From Candidatus Gastranaerophilales bacterium (GTDB lineage Bacteria > Cyanobacteriota > Vampirovibrionia > Gastranaerophilales > JAILCC01), in assembly GCA_024408745.1 (NCBI GenBank), contig JAKSUS010000009.1, forward strand, positions 1 through 14,817: a stretch of DNA of 14,817 nt. The letters run 5' to 3'. Below, piece after piece: positions 13,643 to 14,817 of this stretch (its first letter is position 1; every line of letters starts with the position of its first letter). Under the pieces are notes generated by a model. The model was given only the letters and a program-made list of their open reading frames with translations, did no database searches and was not told the DNA's origin. The position numbers and the translations under genes were made by a program.

Positions 13643-14817
13643 TTATAATGCAGTTGGTTTAAGTGCTTTATTTTTAAATTTGGTAATATTTGCCTGAAAT
13701 AATAATTCCACGCTGCCAATCTGACCGTTTCTTTGTTTTGCAATAATAATTTCTGCTTTACCACGATTTTCAATTTCTGTATTTTCTTTACCGTAATAAT
13801 CTTCTCTGTGAATGAACATAACGATATCGGCATCTTGTTCAATAGAACCTGATTCTCTCAAGTCTGAAAGCATCGGTTTTTTATCATTACGTTTTTCAAT
13901 ATCACGGGATAATTGTGAAAGTGCAATTATAGGAACATCAACTTCTCTTGCAATACCTTTTAAGCCTCTTGAAATAGCGGAAATAACATTTACACGGTTC
14001 ATATCATTGTTACCGCCTTTACCTGTTGTCCCTTCCATAAGTTGCAAGTAGTCAATAACAACTAACCCAATTTCACCTAATTTCATAGCAGCTTTACGAC
14101 ATTTTGCTCTTAAATCAGTAATTGTTAGAATAGGAGTATCGTCAATATAAACAGGAGCTTCAGATAAAATACCCATTGCTTCGGATAATTTTATCCAGTC
14201 TGAATCCTGCATTCTGCCTGATTTCAATCTTCCCATATCAATTTCTGCCTGAGAACATAACATACGTTGAACGAGTTGATCTTTTTTCATTTCAAGTGAA
14301 AATATTAAAACAGGTTTTTTTGAATTTACTCCTATATTTTGAGCAATATTAAGTGCAAATGCAGTTTTACCTACAGAAGGTCTTGCCGCTAAAATAATTA
14401 AATCTGATTTTTGCAAACCTGATGTGATTTCGTCTAAATCATAAAAACCTGTTGAAAGTCCTGATAATTCACCGCTGTTTCTGTATCTTTCATCAATTTG
14501 TTCATAAGCATTAGCGACAATCTCTTTGATGTGAACAAGGTCTGCTTTTGTCCGTTTTTGAGCGATAGAGAAAATAGCACGTTCGGCAAGCTCTAATACT
14601 TCACCCGTTGAACCTTCTTCATAAGCCAATTGTGCAATATCGGAACCTGCATTAATTAAATCTCTTAAAGATGCTTTTTCTGCAACAATTTTTGCATAAT
14701 ATTCGGCATTTGTCGCGGTAACGACATTAACCGCCAAACGGTTAATTTTATCACGTCCGCCTACTAATTGTAATTTGTTTTTAGAATTTAATGCTTCCGA
14801 TACCGTAATAATATCAA
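13643..14817 (-). CDS. dnaB: Replicative DNA helicase DnaB (5' partial)
   Basis: The reading frame comes in from the right edge; 390 residues are visible and about 50-70 N-terminal residues are missing. The first visible part (DIITVSEALNSKNKLQLVGG) and VTATNAEYYAKIV belong to the N-terminal helical domain that contacts primase. The RecA-like motor shows Walker A ARPSVGKT (visible residues 144-151) and Walker B VVIDYLQL (252-259), with SDLRESGSIEQDAD (317-330) and KQRNGQIG (360-367) toward the end. The hexamer unwinds DNA at the fork. I see no intein in the visible part; the ATPase motifs are uninterrupted. A TTG at 14735-14737 is an internal Leu codon, not the start. rplI, often upstream of dnaB, is outside the window if present. 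A terminator follows, so glgP is probably transcribed separately. Confidence 0.97.
   Translation of the reverse strand, partial: DIITVSEALNSKNKLQLVGGRDKINRLAVNVVTATNAEYYAKIVAEKASLRDLINAGSDIAQLAYEEGSTGEVLELAERAIFSIAQKRTKADLVHIKEIVANAYEQIDERYRNSGELSGLSTGFYDLDEITSGLQKSDLIILAARPSVGKTAFALNIAQNIGVNSKKPVLIFSLEMKKDQLVQRMLCSQAEIDMGRLKSGRMQDSDWIKLSEAMGILSEAPVYIDDTPILTITDLRAKCRKAAMKLGEIGLVVIDYLQLMEGTTGKGGNNDMNRVNVISAISRGLKGIAREVDVPIIALSQLSRDIEKRNDKKPMLSDLRESGSIEQDADIVMFIHREDYYGKENTEIENRGKAEIIIAKQRNGQIGSVELLFQANITKFKNKALKPTAL

Noticed and set aside
14735..14737. TTG as the true start of dnaB
   Set aside because: The frame continues upstream to the window edge with residues that match the DnaB N-terminal domain, so this is an internal Leu codon.

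Overview
The window is 14.8 kb of AT-rich bacterial chromosome. It is densely packed with housekeeping genes on both strands and uses standard stop codons. No stretch longer than about 190 bp lacks a gene; the main gaps are 2177-2299, 4405-4581, 7977-8047 and 13455-13642. I see no tRNA, rRNA, CRISPR array, insertion sequence, prophage gene or attachment site. The mix of an archaeal/HACN-type LeuC, a CheY-FliO flagellar pair, glycogen metabolism, very low GC and large lineage-specific membrane proteins fits a host-associated non-photosynthetic relative of cyanobacteria (Melainabacteria/Gastranaerophilales-like). That placement is an inference; low-GC Firmicutes-like lineages are not excluded.

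Left block (+ strand). The window opens with the C-terminal tail of a probable isopropylmalate/homocitrate synthase-like enzyme. It is followed by leuC and, 3 nt later, a small M50 membrane metalloprotease. After a 123-bp gap comes a tight rimM-trmD-uppP operon: ribosome maturation, tRNA m1G37 methylation and undecaprenyl-diphosphate recycling.

Middle block. A soluble HAMP-PAS-type sensor histidine kinase (- strand) is divergent from a CheY-type single receiver (+). The receiver is followed immediately by fliO, the cheY-fliO order known from Bacillus flagellar operons, but fliP does not follow. Instead there is a 54-residue zinc-ribbon protein and a YtqA/YhcC-type radical SAM enzyme.

Right block. 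A two-gene operon encodes 705- and 510-residue membrane proteins that I do not recognise. It has its own sigma70-like promoter and a structured leader, and ends in a perfect 14-bp bidirectional terminator. Convergent to it are a short alpha-glucan phosphorylase gene, whose PLP-lysine position is serine, and the dnaB helicase gene, which runs off the right edge.

The points most worth a second look are the Lys-to-Ser change in the phosphorylase, the unrecognised two-protein membrane operon with a leader that could hide its ribosome binding site in read-through transcripts, the orphan cheY-fliO pair opposite a membrane-less kinase, and a 33-bp intergenic repeat found twice.
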